Assembly (NCBI RefSeq): GCF_004791695.1
Contig: NZ_SRSO01000021.1
Span: forward strand, 1-64,000
DNA length: 64,000 nt
Source: Flavivirga rizhaonensis
GTDB taxonomy: Bacteria > Bacteroidota > Bacteroidia > Flavobacteriales > Flavobacteriaceae
Direction of reading: 5' to 3'
Shown here: piece after piece, positions 37,366 through 46,466 of the stretch
Layout of the letters: each line of letters begins with the position of its first letter
How positions within the stretch are numbered: position 1 is the first letter of the stretch
Translations under genes and position numbers: made by a program
Notes under the pieces: generated by a model
The model's input: only the letters and a program-made list of their open reading frames with translations
What the model was told of the DNA's origin: nothing
Databases searched by the model: none

Positions 37366-37385
37366 ATTCCTGTCTTCACAGGAAT
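37366..37385. repeat. Short perfect hairpin
   Basis: ATTCCTGT-cttc-ACAGGAAT forms an 8-base-pair stem just before the terminator. A related half-site (ATTCCTGCGAAAGGAAT) occurs at about 37174-37190 on the other side of the MITE-like element, so the element may have inserted between copies of an older repeat. Confidence 0.55.
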
Positions 37386-37386
37386 A

Positions 37387-37419
37387 AAAAACGCCCACTG
37401 AAAGGTGAGCGTTTTATTT
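37387..37419. terminator. Bidirectional terminator between dnaN and the DUF4870 gene
   Basis: AAAACGCCCAC-tgaaa-GGTGAGCGTTTT forms a strong stem with one mismatch, with A-rich and T-rich flanks giving U-tracts in both directions. It sits between convergent genes: dnaN on plus and the DUF4870 gene on minus. Confidence 0.8.
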
Positions 37420-37501
37420 ATCTCCTACTAAAATAAACTAACTAATAAAAATCTAGAGATAAACTATTTTTTAATAATGATGATTCCCTTTTATTTAAAT
37501 T

Positions 37502-37843
37502 TTAACTTATAAAATTAAAAGACAAAGGGTATGTTGGCACTTCTCCTTTACTAGCTTTAATAGCATTTACAATAGGAAAAACTATAGAAATAACACCTAA
37601 AATTATAAAGCCTAATAAACCCAAGCCAAATAACAATATTAAGGGAATACATATTATAAAATAAACAATTAAACTTAACTGAAAGTTTATAATGTTTTTA
37701 CCGTGCTTGTCCATTTGATAAACTTTTTCTTTTTGTGTAAGCCATAATACTAATGGTAATAATAAACTACCAAAACCAGTTACCAAAGTTATTAATTGAC
37801 TTAAATGGGTAATGACTAAAAGTTGATTATCTTGTCTCATCAT
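37502..37843 (-). CDS. DUF4870 small membrane protein
   Basis: This 113-residue protein has three to four hydrophobic helices and the DUF4870 signature: HLSQLITLVTGFGSLLLPLVLW, then KNIINFQLSLIVYFI and GVISIVFPIVNAIKASKGE. Family function is unknown. It may start at the second Met. It is monocistronic, with the bidirectional terminator at its 3' side. A second, more distant DUF4870-like protein is encoded at 46125. Confidence 0.85.
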   Translation of the reverse strand: MMRQDNQLLVITHLSQLITLVTGFGSLLLPLVLWLTQKEKVYQMDKHGKNIINFQLSLIVYFIICIPLILLFGLGLLGFIILGVISIVFPIVNAIKASKGEVPTYPLSFNFIS

Positions 37844-38070
37844 TGTGATTTGTTTTTGATTGATACTTATATGACGCAGTATTTAACAAAATGTTACAAC
37901 ATTATCGAATTTCATTTTAGAGAAATAAGTTTACCTAACAAGTGAAATATTTAAAATGCTCAGTTATAAAACACATAAATAATACTCTAAAAAAAGAGAT
38001 TAGCACCATTTTGCGCTAAATTCTTTTTACAGCATAATATAGAAATTGATTATTCTATAAATGGCATAAT

Positions 38071-38532
38071 TTATCTTTTCATATTCCCTCTCATTTGTTT
38101 GTAATGTTGCTCAAACCATACAGGTTGTTCAATTTGATTGTCAAACATATAGTCTGCTATTTGCCCAATAATCTCTTCTGAATAAGGTAATTTTTGCATG
38201 ACTCCAAATCGTCTAACAGCCCCATACATTTTTGCATCTTTCTCATTTGGGTTTTTTATCCAATCTTGCATACTATTTACAAATTCTTCTTTTGATGTAT
38301 CTGGAAAAATATATCGTTTTTTAATTGCTATCATTGGAGGCCCCAACCTTTCAGCTTCACTTGTGGTAGCATCGTGACATAAATAACAGTGTGTTTCCAT
38401 AAGCTTTTTACCTGGGTGTCCCTGATTATTTTGACTAAAAGATTCCGTTAAATTTTTACTATGTTCATCTTTAGATTTTTTACAGCTTGTAAACATAAAA
38501 ATGGATACCATAAAAAAGATTAATACTTTCAT
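38071..38532 (-). CDS. c-type cytochrome lipoprotein
   Basis: This 153-residue protein has a lipoprotein signal ending FMFTSC and one haem-binding motif, CYLCH, near residue 50. A possible distal Met ligand lies in FGVMQKLPYS. It should carry electrons at the periplasmic face of a membrane. It is 16 bases downstream of the universal stress protein gene on the same strand, so the two are likely co-transcribed, which suggests a link to respiratory or redox stress. Confidence 0.85.
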   Translation of the reverse strand: MKVLIFFMVSIFMFTSCKKSKDEHSKNLTESFSQNNQGHPGKKLMETHCYLCHDATTSEAERLGPPMIAIKKRYIFPDTSKEEFVNSMQDWIKNPNEKDAKMYGAVRRFGVMQKLPYSEEIIGQIADYMFDNQIEQPVWFEQHYKQMRGNMKR

Positions 38533-38548
38533 TTCACATATTTTTAAG

Positions 38549-39388
38549 TTAATTATTTTTCATTACCAGAAAGGGGATATCGATACTAAAAGCAAAAGTT
38601 TCAACCAAATGTTTATTAAACAAACGTTCTAAAAAAGAATGTTTCTCATCTACCATACATAGCATTTTTATATTATTCCTAATGATATACTTATGTACAA
38701 CATCATACATATCTTTAGTTTTTACATCTATATAATCATGAATAGAATTCGGGAAATGTGAATTAAAAAAATCGACATTCTTGCCTTGTTTCTGTACTAA
38801 ATGGTTTTCGTCAGCAACGTGTAAAACATGTAACTTAGAATCGTTTTGAGCTACTAAATCGACTAAAGGTTTTAAGTGAGTAATATCAAATGAATTCACA
38901 TTGTTAGTAGTAAAGAGCAATTTATGTAAGTCAGAAAAAACACAATTATCAGGAATTGCAAGTACTGGCGCTTTACATCGCTGTATAACTCGTACCGTAT
39001 TGCTTCCAAAGATCACCTTTTGTAATCCAGAAGCTCCTTTAGTTCCCATAATTATCAAATCAACTTGGTTTTTTTCAGAAACTTGATTGATAGAATCTAT
39101 AAAGTTATCATAATCAACCATTGGGTGAAAATGGTGTTTATCATTTTTATCACGCTTTTTTAATTTAGAAATAATGTTTGATAAGGATTTTTTAGCAGCA
39201 TCGATTATGGTTTTATAAATAGTTGTAGACGATGCAACAGCAATCATGTCATCAGAAATAAATGATGATGCCTTTTGCACATTTAGCAAATAAAATTCAC
39301 ACTCAACATCCTTAAACAATGCTACGGCAAAATCAATAGAATTCATTGAGTTCTTGGAAAAATCGGTGGGTAACAATATAGTTTTCAT
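38549..39388 (-). CDS. Universal stress protein with two UspA domains
   Basis: About 279 residues form two tandem UspA-like domains. The first begins MKTILLPTDFSKNS and keeps the ATP-binding pattern MGTKGASGLQKVIFGSNT. The second begins near HKLLFTTNNVNS and lacks that loop, so it is probably non-binding. I place the start at 39388; the open frame extends 13 codons upstream, but those residues are not part of the fold. The cytochrome c gene follows after 16 bases. Confidence 0.9.
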   Translation of the reverse strand: MKTILLPTDFSKNSMNSIDFAVALFKDVECEFYLLNVQKASSFISDDMIAVASSTTIYKTIIDAAKKSLSNIISKLKKRDKNDKHHFHPMVDYDNFIDSINQVSEKNQVDLIIMGTKGASGLQKVIFGSNTVRVIQRCKAPVLAIPDNCVFSDLHKLLFTTNNVNSFDITHLKPLVDLVAQNDSKLHVLHVADENHLVQKQGKNVDFFNSHFPNSIHDYIDVKTKDMYDVVHKYIIRNNIKMLCMVDEKHSFLERLFNKHLVETFAFSIDIPFLVMKNN

Positions 39389-39660
39389 TGAAATACTGAA
39401 TAGGATTTCAAGTAAATATAGTATCACCTCCCCAAAAAAACTATGACAAATATCAGTTGTGATCTATTACTTACATTTATAGTGAAAAATTAAAAATAAT
39501 TTAAAATATTTCATTTTCGGCACAATTAATGCTATCGTACAATGTGGACATATAAATTTTGATTTTTTGTAGTAATAATAGACTATAACTCTCGAATTAG
39601 TACAATTAATCGTACCAAAAATTAAATCAAGAATCTGGTTTAAAAGAATAAATATTTTAA

Positions 39661-39945
39661 ATGAAAATAATCTTTGTTTTTTTAGCTATTTTAGCTTCAA
39701 TCTTAGCAACAATGCTAATTGGACTTCTAATTTATAACTTAGAAATTATGTCCATTATAGCTGGATTAACATTTGGGTTAGTGGTATTTTACTTTTCAAA
39801 AAAAAGTAGTCAGGCAAAAAAAGTAATTCAGTTTACATTCTTGGTTACTGCTATAGTATTAGCTATAGTTGCATATAAATTTATCTTTGATAAAAATGAC
39901 ATGGTAAATACCGAAACTTTACAAATCACAAAAAGCAGATTTTAA
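39661..39945 (+). CDS. Small hydrophobic membrane protein, unknown
   Basis: The 94-residue product contains three hydrophobic segments (IIFVFLAILASILATMLIGLLI; IIAGLTFGLVVFYF; FTFLVTAIVLAIVAYKFIF) and a short polar tail. I do not recognise a family. It starts with ATG and has a plausible coding pattern, but stands alone in an otherwise non-coding interval. Confidence 0.5.
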   Translation: MKIIFVFLAILASILATMLIGLLIYNLEIMSIIAGLTFGLVVFYFSKKSSQAKKVIQFTFLVTAIVLAIVAYKFIFDKNDMVNTETLQITKSRF

Positions 39946-40015
39946 ATAAAAAAACATATTAAAATCTTCAAAATTTTTAATGAAAATTTCACCTTTTCAG
40001 GTAAGTAATTTCTCC

Positions 40016-40033
40016 TATATTTGTATATATTTG
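40016..40033 (+). promoter_or_regulatory. Tandem -7 boxes upstream of the M28 peptidase pair
   Basis: TATATTTG occurs twice, at 40016-40023 and 40026-40033, ten bases apart. Both fit TAnnTTTG. They lie about 100 bases before the start chosen for the first peptidase gene, so the transcript would have a sizeable leader. Confidence 0.4.
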
Positions 40034-40131
40034 TAAACTAAAGCTTAGACTAAGACTAGCACACTAAAGTTTTCTCGCCCTCGAAAATGATTTGGCTATT
40101 CGTTACATGTAAAAATCGGACTAAAAAACGC

Positions 40132-41181
40132 ATGAAACACTTTTATATACTATCGGTAATCCTTGTGGGTACTTGTTCCACGCCAAAGTATACTACAAGA
40201 ATCCAAAACCTTAAAGATAGTATTCAATTGGTAGATAGTACGCAAGTAATAAACTACGCTAATACCATAACTGTCAAAGAACTAAAAACACATTTATATA
40301 AATTTTCTTCAGATGAATTTGAAGGTAGAAAGGTTGGAGAAAAAGGGCAAAAATTAGCTTCTGAATTTTTAAAATCATACTATAAAAATGAGAACATCGA
40401 ATCTCCTTTTGGGGGTGACAATTATTATCAGGTTATTCCTGAAACTTTCTTTTCGAAAGGTATTAAAGATTCAGAAAATGTTTTAGCATATATAGAAGGT
40501 AGTAAGTATCCAGAAGAAATTATTATTATTTCCGCACATCTAGATCATCTTGGTATTTCTGATAATGGTCAAATAAATCATGGTGCAGATGATGATGGTT
40601 CTGGCACTGTAGCAATGATGGAAATGGCTCAAGCTTTTAAATTAGCTAAAAAAGATGGTCATGGGCCAAAACGTAGTATCTTGTTTTTACATTTAACCGC
40701 AGAAGAAATAGGTAAACAAGGTTCAGAATTCTATACGCAACATCCAGTGTTTCCTTTAGAAAATACTATTGCTAATCTTAATATCGATATGATAGGAAGA
40801 GTTGACGAAATACATCAAAACAATAAAGATTACATATATTTAATTGGATCAGACAGACTAAGTAAGGAGCTGCATTATTTATCTGAAAAAATAAATACGT
40901 CCTATTTCAACATAGATATAGATTACAAATATAATGTTGAAGGTGAAGCGCATAAATATTACTCGCGCTCAGATCACTATAATTTTGCTTTAAAAGGCAT
41001 TCCTGTTATTTTTTATTTTAATGGAGAGCATAGTGATTACCACGAACCTACAGATACGCCTGATAAAATAGATTATGATCTTTTACAAAGGCGTACAAAG
41101 CTTATATTTACTACTGCATGGCAAATTGCCAATCAGAAACATCGTATCGTAATTGACGAATACAATGAACTGTTAAATTAG
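40132..41181 (+). CDS. M28-family zinc peptidase, probable lipoprotein (first copy)
   Basis: About 349 residues form an M28 aminopeptidase-like domain. The zinc and catalytic residues are visible: SAHLDHLG, GADDDGSG, TAEEIG, NIDMIGR and RSDHYNF. The N-terminus MKHFYILSVILVGTCS suggests a lipoprotein signal. I place the start at 40132; the frame extends 15 codons upstream with a charged sequence that would spoil the signal. It is a close tandem paralogue of the next gene, roughly 60% identical by eye. Confidence 0.88.
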   Translation: MKHFYILSVILVGTCSTPKYTTRIQNLKDSIQLVDSTQVINYANTITVKELKTHLYKFSSDEFEGRKVGEKGQKLASEFLKSYYKNENIESPFGGDNYYQVIPETFFSKGIKDSENVLAYIEGSKYPEEIIIISAHLDHLGISDNGQINHGADDDGSGTVAMMEMAQAFKLAKKDGHGPKRSILFLHLTAEEIGKQGSEFYTQHPVFPLENTIANLNIDMIGRVDEIHQNNKDYIYLIGSDRLSKELHYLSEKINTSYFNIDIDYKYNVEGEAHKYYSRSDHYNFALKGIPVIFYFNGEHSDYHEPTDTPDKIDYDLLQRRTKLIFTTAWQIANQKHRIVIDEYNELLN

Positions 41182-41244
41182 ATTCAAAAATTGTTATTCT
41201 ATTAATTCATTTTTGTAATATCGTACGAAATATATTTTTATAAA

Positions 41245-42255
41245 ATGAAAAATTTAGTAATTCTTCTATACACTACACTATCTATCGTTGGATGTAGTAA
41301 TTCACAAAATAAGAAGCTATCAAAAAATATTGGTGATGTTACAAAATATGCAAAAACTATTACAGCAGATGAATTAAAAGAAGCTCTTTATACATACGCT
41401 TCAGATGAATTTAAAGGCAGAAAAACAGGTGAACCTGGGCAAAAAAAAGCTGTAGAATTTATTAAAAACCATTATGTATCTACAGGCATCCAGTCTCCTA
41501 TTGCAAAGGGTGATTATTTTCAAGAAATTCCTGCGTCTTATTTTTCCGGTAGTATAAAGGATTCTGAAAATGTTTTAGCATATATAAAAGGTACAGAAAA
41601 ACCAGATGAAGTGGTTATAATTTCGGCACACTTAGATCATATTGGCATTTCTGAAAATGGCGATATTTACAATGGCGCAGATGATGATGGATCTGGCACC
41701 GTTGCCATTTTAGAAATTGCTGAAGCTTTTAAAGCTGCTTCAGATAAAGGTCATGGTCCTAAACGTTCTATTTTATTTTTACATGTTACAGGTGAAGAAA
41801 TAGGATTATTTGGTTCTAGATACTATACAGATGAAGACCCTATAATACCTTTAACAAATACAGTTGCAAATTTAAATATAGATATGATTGGTCGTGTAGA
41901 TCGAAAACATGAGAATAATAGAAACTATGTATACTTAATAGGATCGGATAAACTAAGTAAGGAATTGCATAATATATCTGAAACGGTGAACAAGAAATAT
42001 ATTAATATGACGTTTGATTATACATATAATGATGATGATGACCCAAATCGTTTTTATTATCGTTCTGATCATTATAATTTTGCAAAAAATAACATCCCTG
42101 TTATATTTTATTTTAATGGCACGCATGCCGATTATCATAAACCTTCTGATACTCCAGACAAAATTCAATACGATTTGTTAGAAACACGAGCGCGATTAAT
42201 TTTCCATACAGCCTGGGAAATTGCAAATAGAAGTGAGCGGGTAAAAGTGGATTAA
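41245..42255 (+). CDS. M28-family zinc peptidase, lipoprotein (second copy)
   Basis: This 336-residue paralogue of the preceding gene has a clearer lipobox (LSIVGCS). It keeps the same metal-binding set: SAHLDHIG, GADDDGSG, TGEEIG, NIDMIGR and RSDHYNF. No protease-associated domain interrupts it. Sixty-three bases separate the two, and both probably share a transcript ending at the hairpin at 42331. A likely role is peptide scavenging at the envelope. Confidence 0.92.
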   Translation: MKNLVILLYTTLSIVGCSNSQNKKLSKNIGDVTKYAKTITADELKEALYTYASDEFKGRKTGEPGQKKAVEFIKNHYVSTGIQSPIAKGDYFQEIPASYFSGSIKDSENVLAYIKGTEKPDEVVIISAHLDHIGISENGDIYNGADDDGSGTVAILEIAEAFKAASDKGHGPKRSILFLHVTGEEIGLFGSRYYTDEDPIIPLTNTVANLNIDMIGRVDRKHENNRNYVYLIGSDKLSKELHNISETVNKKYINMTFDYTYNDDDDPNRFYYRSDHYNFAKNNIPVIFYFNGTHADYHKPSDTPDKIQYDLLETRARLIFHTAWEIANRSERVKVD

Positions 42256-42330
42256 GACATAATTATTTTGCAACAAAGGTTTAGAAATCTATAAATCACG
42301 TAATATTCATAAAAAGCACTAAAACAGACA

Positions 42331-42366
42331 AAAAAAGCCTTTCAAAAATTTGAAAGGCTTTTACTT
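42331..42366. terminator. Bidirectional terminator between the peptidase gene and tRNA-His
   Basis: AAAAGCCTTTC-aaaaatt-TGAAAGGCTTTT forms a strong stem with A/T tracts on both sides. It would end the plus-strand peptidase transcript and the minus-strand tRNA-His transcript. Confidence 0.8.
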
Positions 42367-42369
42367 TTG

Positions 42370-42444
42370 GGTGGATGATGGGATTCGAACCCACGACCCT
42401 TGGTACCACAAACCAATGCTCTAACCAACTGAGCTACAACCACC
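42370..42444 (-). tRNA. tRNA-His (GTG)
   Basis: On the minus strand the sequence folds as a cloverleaf: extra G at -1, D arm GCTC...GAGC, anticodon stem TTGGT/ACCAA around loop TTGTGGT (anticodon GTG), and T arm GTGGG-TTCGAAT-CCCAT. The discriminator base is C, which pairs with G-1, the identity signature of tRNA-His. The acceptor stem has one U-U mismatch (position 5 with 68). CCA is not encoded. Confidence 0.95.
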
Positions 42445-42942
42445 ATGTAACGCATTTTGTAATGCGTGTGCAAATGTAATTGATTTAAACTTTATCTACA
42501 AAGACTTTTTTAATATTTTATATAAAAAAATTTGAATATCTGTTTTTAATCATAACCCTCTAATGTTAGCAATGACAAGCCTATCAAAAAGTTAATCACC
42601 AAAATATCTTCCATTAAGCTTGTAAACGAATTCATTTAAGTATAGTTGAAGGTATTTTCCCTTGATCTTGTGATATAATCTTCTTTATAGCTATAAAAAT
42701 TCTACATTTAAGTTTAGGTGGGATTCGTACTTGACAAATATTAATTTTCCTTTTGTTAGCTTTTAATGGTATGAATATCATTCTCCCTATACTTTTTTCT
42801 ATAAGAATAAGTAGTGCCAAAACCAAAGGGCTTTATCCTAACATCATTAAATTCATAAAATAGATAAATCACGAGCGTTTCATTTTAATCTTTTATTAAA
42901 AAATGAAAAAAAATATGTAGTTTTGAGAAATCATAAAAATGA
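42445..42942. other. Intergenic region without supported genes
   Basis: About 500 AT-rich bases lie between tRNA-His and the BatA-domain gene. The only open frame (64 codons on minus, 42632-42826) is highly basic with no domain-like pattern. I see no strong hairpin or RNA motif. Confidence 0.5.
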
Positions 42943-44865
42943 ATGCAGTTTAAACACCCAGAACTTCTTTACGCTTTATTTTTACTGCTCATTCCAATAA
43001 TTGTTCATCTTTTTCAATTACGAAAATTTCAAAAAGTTGCTTTCACCAATGTGGCATTTTTAAAAGAAGCAACATTGCAAACTCGCAAAAGTTCTCAAAT
43101 AAAAAAATGGTTAATCCTCTGTACAAGACTATTACTCCTTGCAGCCATAGTTTTGGCATTCACACAGCCATTTACATCTAAGTCCGATACATTTAAAACT
43201 AAAAAAGAAACTGTTATATATTTGGATAACTCTTTTAGTTTACAAGCAAAAGGAAGTCAAGGAGAACTTTTAAAGCGCGCCGTTCAAGATATTATTGGTA
43301 ATGTGGCTGAAAATGAGAATCTATCATTAATGACCAATGATAACACGTATAAGAATACCACAATAAAAGCCATTAAAAATGATTTGCTACAATTAGAATA
43401 TTCATCTAACAAACTAACAGCTGAAGCTGCTTTATTAAAAAGTAACACTATATTTAGTAAACAAAAAAACACTTTAAGGCATTTAATTTTCATTTCTGAT
43501 TTTCAACAAGATGCATCTAATTTCACCCAAAAAACAGACTCGCTTACAAACCTTCATTTAGTAAAATTACAGCCCATAAATACTAATAACATTACTATTG
43601 ACAGTGTTTATATTTCTAAAAAAACAGCATCTTCCATAGAGTTGAAGGTACTTATACAAAATAGCGGAAGTACCATTGAAAATTTACCTATTTCTCTATT
43701 CAGTAATAATAACTTAATTGCTAAAACTTCAGTTGCTATTGAAACGTATGCTGAAACCACATTTTCGCTTCCTGTAAACGAAGTGATTAATGGGAAAGTA
43801 TCTATTGATGACGTTAATTTACAGTTTGATAATAGTTTATACTTCAATATTAACAACAGATCAAAAACTAATGTACTTTCTATAAATGGCATAAACGATT
43901 CTTTCTTAAAACGCATTTATACCGATGATGAATTTAATTATGTAGCAACTTTAGAAAATCAATTAAATTATAATATTATAGACCAACAACATCTTATAAT
44001 TTTAAACGAATTAGATATCATTCCTAACGCTTTAGTAGCCACATTGAAGCAATTCACTAAACAAGGAGGATCATTAATTATAATTCCTTCAAAAAACATA
44101 AACAAACAATCTTATAATCAATTATTAATCAATCACGGTTCAAGTTTTAGCAACTTACTTTCAAGTGAAAAACGTATAACAACTATTAATTACGCGCATC
44201 CGTTATATAACAATGGGGTGTTTGAAAAACGAGTGAGTAATTTTCAATATCCAAAAGTGAAAAGCTTTTATAGTATTTCTTCAAACAATGCTTCTGTTTT
44301 GCAATTTGAAGATGGCAAATCATTTCTATATCAAAACAATAATGCTTTCGTTTTCACTGCTTCTTTAAATAACGAAAATTCAAATTTTATAAATTCACCA
44401 TTAATTGTTCCAACGCTTTATAATATCGGAAAACAGAGCCTAAAAACACCTAAACTGTATTATACTATTGGGCAAGAAAACACTTTTGATGTCGATACAC
44501 AATTGCAGCAAGATGATATCTTATCCTTGGTTAATAATGATATTAGTATTATTCCAAGACAGCAATACTTTAACAACAAAGTGGTTATAAACACTTCTAA
44601 AAACCCATCGATAGCTAATATTTATACAATAAAAAATAAAAACGAAAGCATTAAAAATATAAGTTACAATTATAACAGAGATGAAAGTAATTTAACTTAC
44701 AGAGATCTTTCTTCCTCAAAAAACATAACGGTGAGTGATTCAATCACAGATATCTTTAACATTCTAAAAAGTGAAACAAAAGTTAATGCCTTGTGGAAAT
44801 GGTTTGTTATTTTTGCACTAGCATTATTGATTATTGAAATGGGCATCTTAAAATACTTTAAATGA
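42943..44865 (+). CDS. BatA-domain (N-terminal double-transmembrane) protein
   Basis: This 640-residue membrane protein has the BatA N-terminal domain: two helices around the motif FKHPELLYALFLLLIPIIVH and the turn LFQLRKFQKVAFTNVAFL. A periplasmic or soluble region follows with an Asp-rich strand typical of degenerate vWA domains (VIYLDNSFSLQ, HLIFISDFQQD), and the last 20 residues form another helix. The function in Bacteroidota is not established. It overlaps the dihydroorotase-like gene by four bases (ATGA). Confidence 0.82.
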   Translation: MQFKHPELLYALFLLLIPIIVHLFQLRKFQKVAFTNVAFLKEATLQTRKSSQIKKWLILCTRLLLLAAIVLAFTQPFTSKSDTFKTKKETVIYLDNSFSLQAKGSQGELLKRAVQDIIGNVAENENLSLMTNDNTYKNTTIKAIKNDLLQLEYSSNKLTAEAALLKSNTIFSKQKNTLRHLIFISDFQQDASNFTQKTDSLTNLHLVKLQPINTNNITIDSVYISKKTASSIELKVLIQNSGSTIENLPISLFSNNNLIAKTSVAIETYAETTFSLPVNEVINGKVSIDDVNLQFDNSLYFNINNRSKTNVLSINGINDSFLKRIYTDDEFNYVATLENQLNYNIIDQQHLIILNELDIIPNALVATLKQFTKQGGSLIIIPSKNINKQSYNQLLINHGSSFSNLLSSEKRITTINYAHPLYNNGVFEKRVSNFQYPKVKSFYSISSNNASVLQFEDGKSFLYQNNNAFVFTASLNNENSNFINSPLIVPTLYNIGKQSLKTPKLYYTIGQENTFDVDTQLQQDDILSLVNNDISIIPRQQYFNNKVVINTSKNPSIANIYTIKNKNESIKNISYNYNRDESNLTYRDLSSSKNITVSDSITDIFNILKSETKVNALWKWFVIFALALLIIEMGILKYFK

Positions 44866-46118
44866 ACATACTTATTAAATCGGCTACTATAATAGATCCT
44901 AAAAGCAAGTTTCATAACACAACTCAAGATGTATTAATTGAAGATGGTGTGATTTCGAAAGTTGCAAATAGTATAAAAAACAAAAATAACCATCAGGAAG
45001 TTAAATTAAATAATCTGCATATTTCGCAAGGTTGGTTTGATAGCAGCGTATGTTTTGGAGAACCTGGTTTTGAAGAACGTGAAACCATAAAAAACGGTCT
45101 TAAAACGGCTGCTTCTGGAGGTTTTACAGCTGTAGCCTTAAATGCAAATACAAATCCGGTTTTAGATTCTAATTCTGATATTACTTTTGTTAATGCAAAA
45201 TCACAAGATAATGCCGTTACACTATTACCTATTGGATCGCTCACAGTAGGTAGCAAAGGAGAAGATTTAGCAGAACTTTACGACATGAATTCTGCAGGAG
45301 CAGTAGCCTTTTACGATTACAAAAAGCCTATTTCTAACCCTAATCTTATGAAAATTGCTTTGCAATACGCAAGTAATTTTGATGGCTTAGTATGTTCATT
45401 TCCTCAAGAAAGTAAAATTTCCGGACATGGTGTTATGAACGAAAACATAACAAGCACTAAACTTGGGTTAAAAGGAAACCCTGCTTTAGCTGAAGAATTA
45501 CAAATAGCTCGCGATTTATTTTTATTGGAATATACAGGCGGTAAATTGCATATCCCCACCATCTCTACTGCAACTTCCGTTGCTCTTATTAGGGAAGCCA
45601 AAAAGAAAAAGCTAAACGTTACCTCTAGTGTAGCCATACATAATTTATACTTTACTGATGCCGCATTAACAGATTTCAATACACACTTCAAGGTATTACC
45701 CCCGCTACGTACTCAAGAAGATATAGATGCCTTAATACAAGGTGTTAAAGATGGCACTATAGATATGGTAACAAGTGACCATACTCCTATTGATATTGAG
45801 CAAAAAAAGATAGAATTTGATCATGCCGAATATGGAACCATAGGGCTAGAAAGTGTTTTTGGAGCCTTACAAACTATTTTTACAACTAAGAAAACTATAG
45901 AGCTTCTAACAAAAGGTAAAAATCGATTTTCTTTAGAACAAACTCCTATAGAGATTGGAAACAAGGTAAATATAACCCTTTTTAATCCAGATGTGAAATA
46001 TACCTTTTCTAAAAATGATATTATTTCTAAATCTAAAAACGCCATTTTTGAAAATGAAACCTTAAAAGGTAAAGTTTATGGTGTTATCTCAAATAATAAA
46101 ATTTCGTTAAATCAATAA
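44862..46118 (+). CDS. Dihydroorotase homologue lacking key metal ligands
   Basis: This 418-residue amidohydrolase-fold protein aligns along its length with type I dihydroorotases (GPEPG-like region FGEPGFEERE, then NPNLMKIAL and the C-terminal TSDHTPID). The canonical DxHxHLREPG metal site reads DSSVCFGEPG, so both His and the Arg are lost. The ligand His usually found in LHIAHVST is replaced in LHIPTIST. It is therefore probably a non-catalytic PyrC-like partner of aspartate transcarbamoylase, or has another function. It is translationally coupled to the BatA-domain gene, and the next gene follows after six bases. Confidence 0.85.
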   Translation: MNILIKSATIIDPKSKFHNTTQDVLIEDGVISKVANSIKNKNNHQEVKLNNLHISQGWFDSSVCFGEPGFEERETIKNGLKTAASGGFTAVALNANTNPVLDSNSDITFVNAKSQDNAVTLLPIGSLTVGSKGEDLAELYDMNSAGAVAFYDYKKPISNPNLMKIALQYASNFDGLVCSFPQESKISGHGVMNENITSTKLGLKGNPALAEELQIARDLFLLEYTGGKLHIPTISTATSVALIREAKKKKLNVTSSVAIHNLYFTDAALTDFNTHFKVLPPLRTQEDIDALIQGVKDGTIDMVTSDHTPIDIEQKKIEFDHAEYGTIGLESVFGALQTIFTTKKTIELLTKGKNRFSLEQTPIEIGNKVNITLFNPDVKYTFSKNDIISKSKNAIFENETLKGKVYGVISNNKISLNQ

Positions 46119-46124
46119 ATAATA

Positions 46125-46466
46125 ATGACAGAGCAAGATGTTGAAAGAGGTCGTAAAAATGCCATAATAAGTTATATCACAATTTTTGGAGTAATAATTG
46201 CTTATTATTTAAATAATGAAAAAGACAAGAAAAGTCCTTTTGCTAGTTTTCATATTAGACAGTCTTTAGGCTTGTGGCTTACCCTGATTATTATAAATTT
46301 ATCTATAGTATCTAAATTTGATATTTTCATGTTAAGAGCATCTGTTTATATTTTTTTTAGTGTTCTCTATATATATGGACTTTCTAATGCTATTTCAGGA
46401 AAAGCACAAAAAGTACCATTAGTTGGAAGTTTATATCAAAAAATATTTGCAAACCTTGGTAAATAA
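46125..46466 (+). CDS. Small DUF4870-like membrane protein
   Basis: This 113-residue protein has an N-terminal helix (IISYITIFGVIIAYYL), the family-typical SPFASFHIRQSLGLWLTLIIIN, and a third helix near the middle. It resembles DUF4870 proteins, though less closely than the gene at 37502. It is six bases after the dihydroorotase-like gene, and its stop is followed at once by the start of the esterase gene. Confidence 0.7.
   Translation: MTEQDVERGRKNAIISYITIFGVIIAYYLNNEKDKKSPFASFHIRQSLGLWLTLIIINLSIVSKFDIFMLRASVYIFFSVLYIYGLSNAISGKAQKVPLVGSLYQKIFANLGK

Noticed and set aside
40016..40033. Short tandem TATATTTGTA units as a CRISPR or microsatellite
   Set aside because: Only two units are present and they fit the -7 promoter consensus.
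42632..42826. 64-codon minus-strand frame in the gap after tRNA-His
   Set aside because: The product is very basic with isolated hydrophobic residues, has no recognisable fold, and the bases look like ordinary AT-rich spacer.
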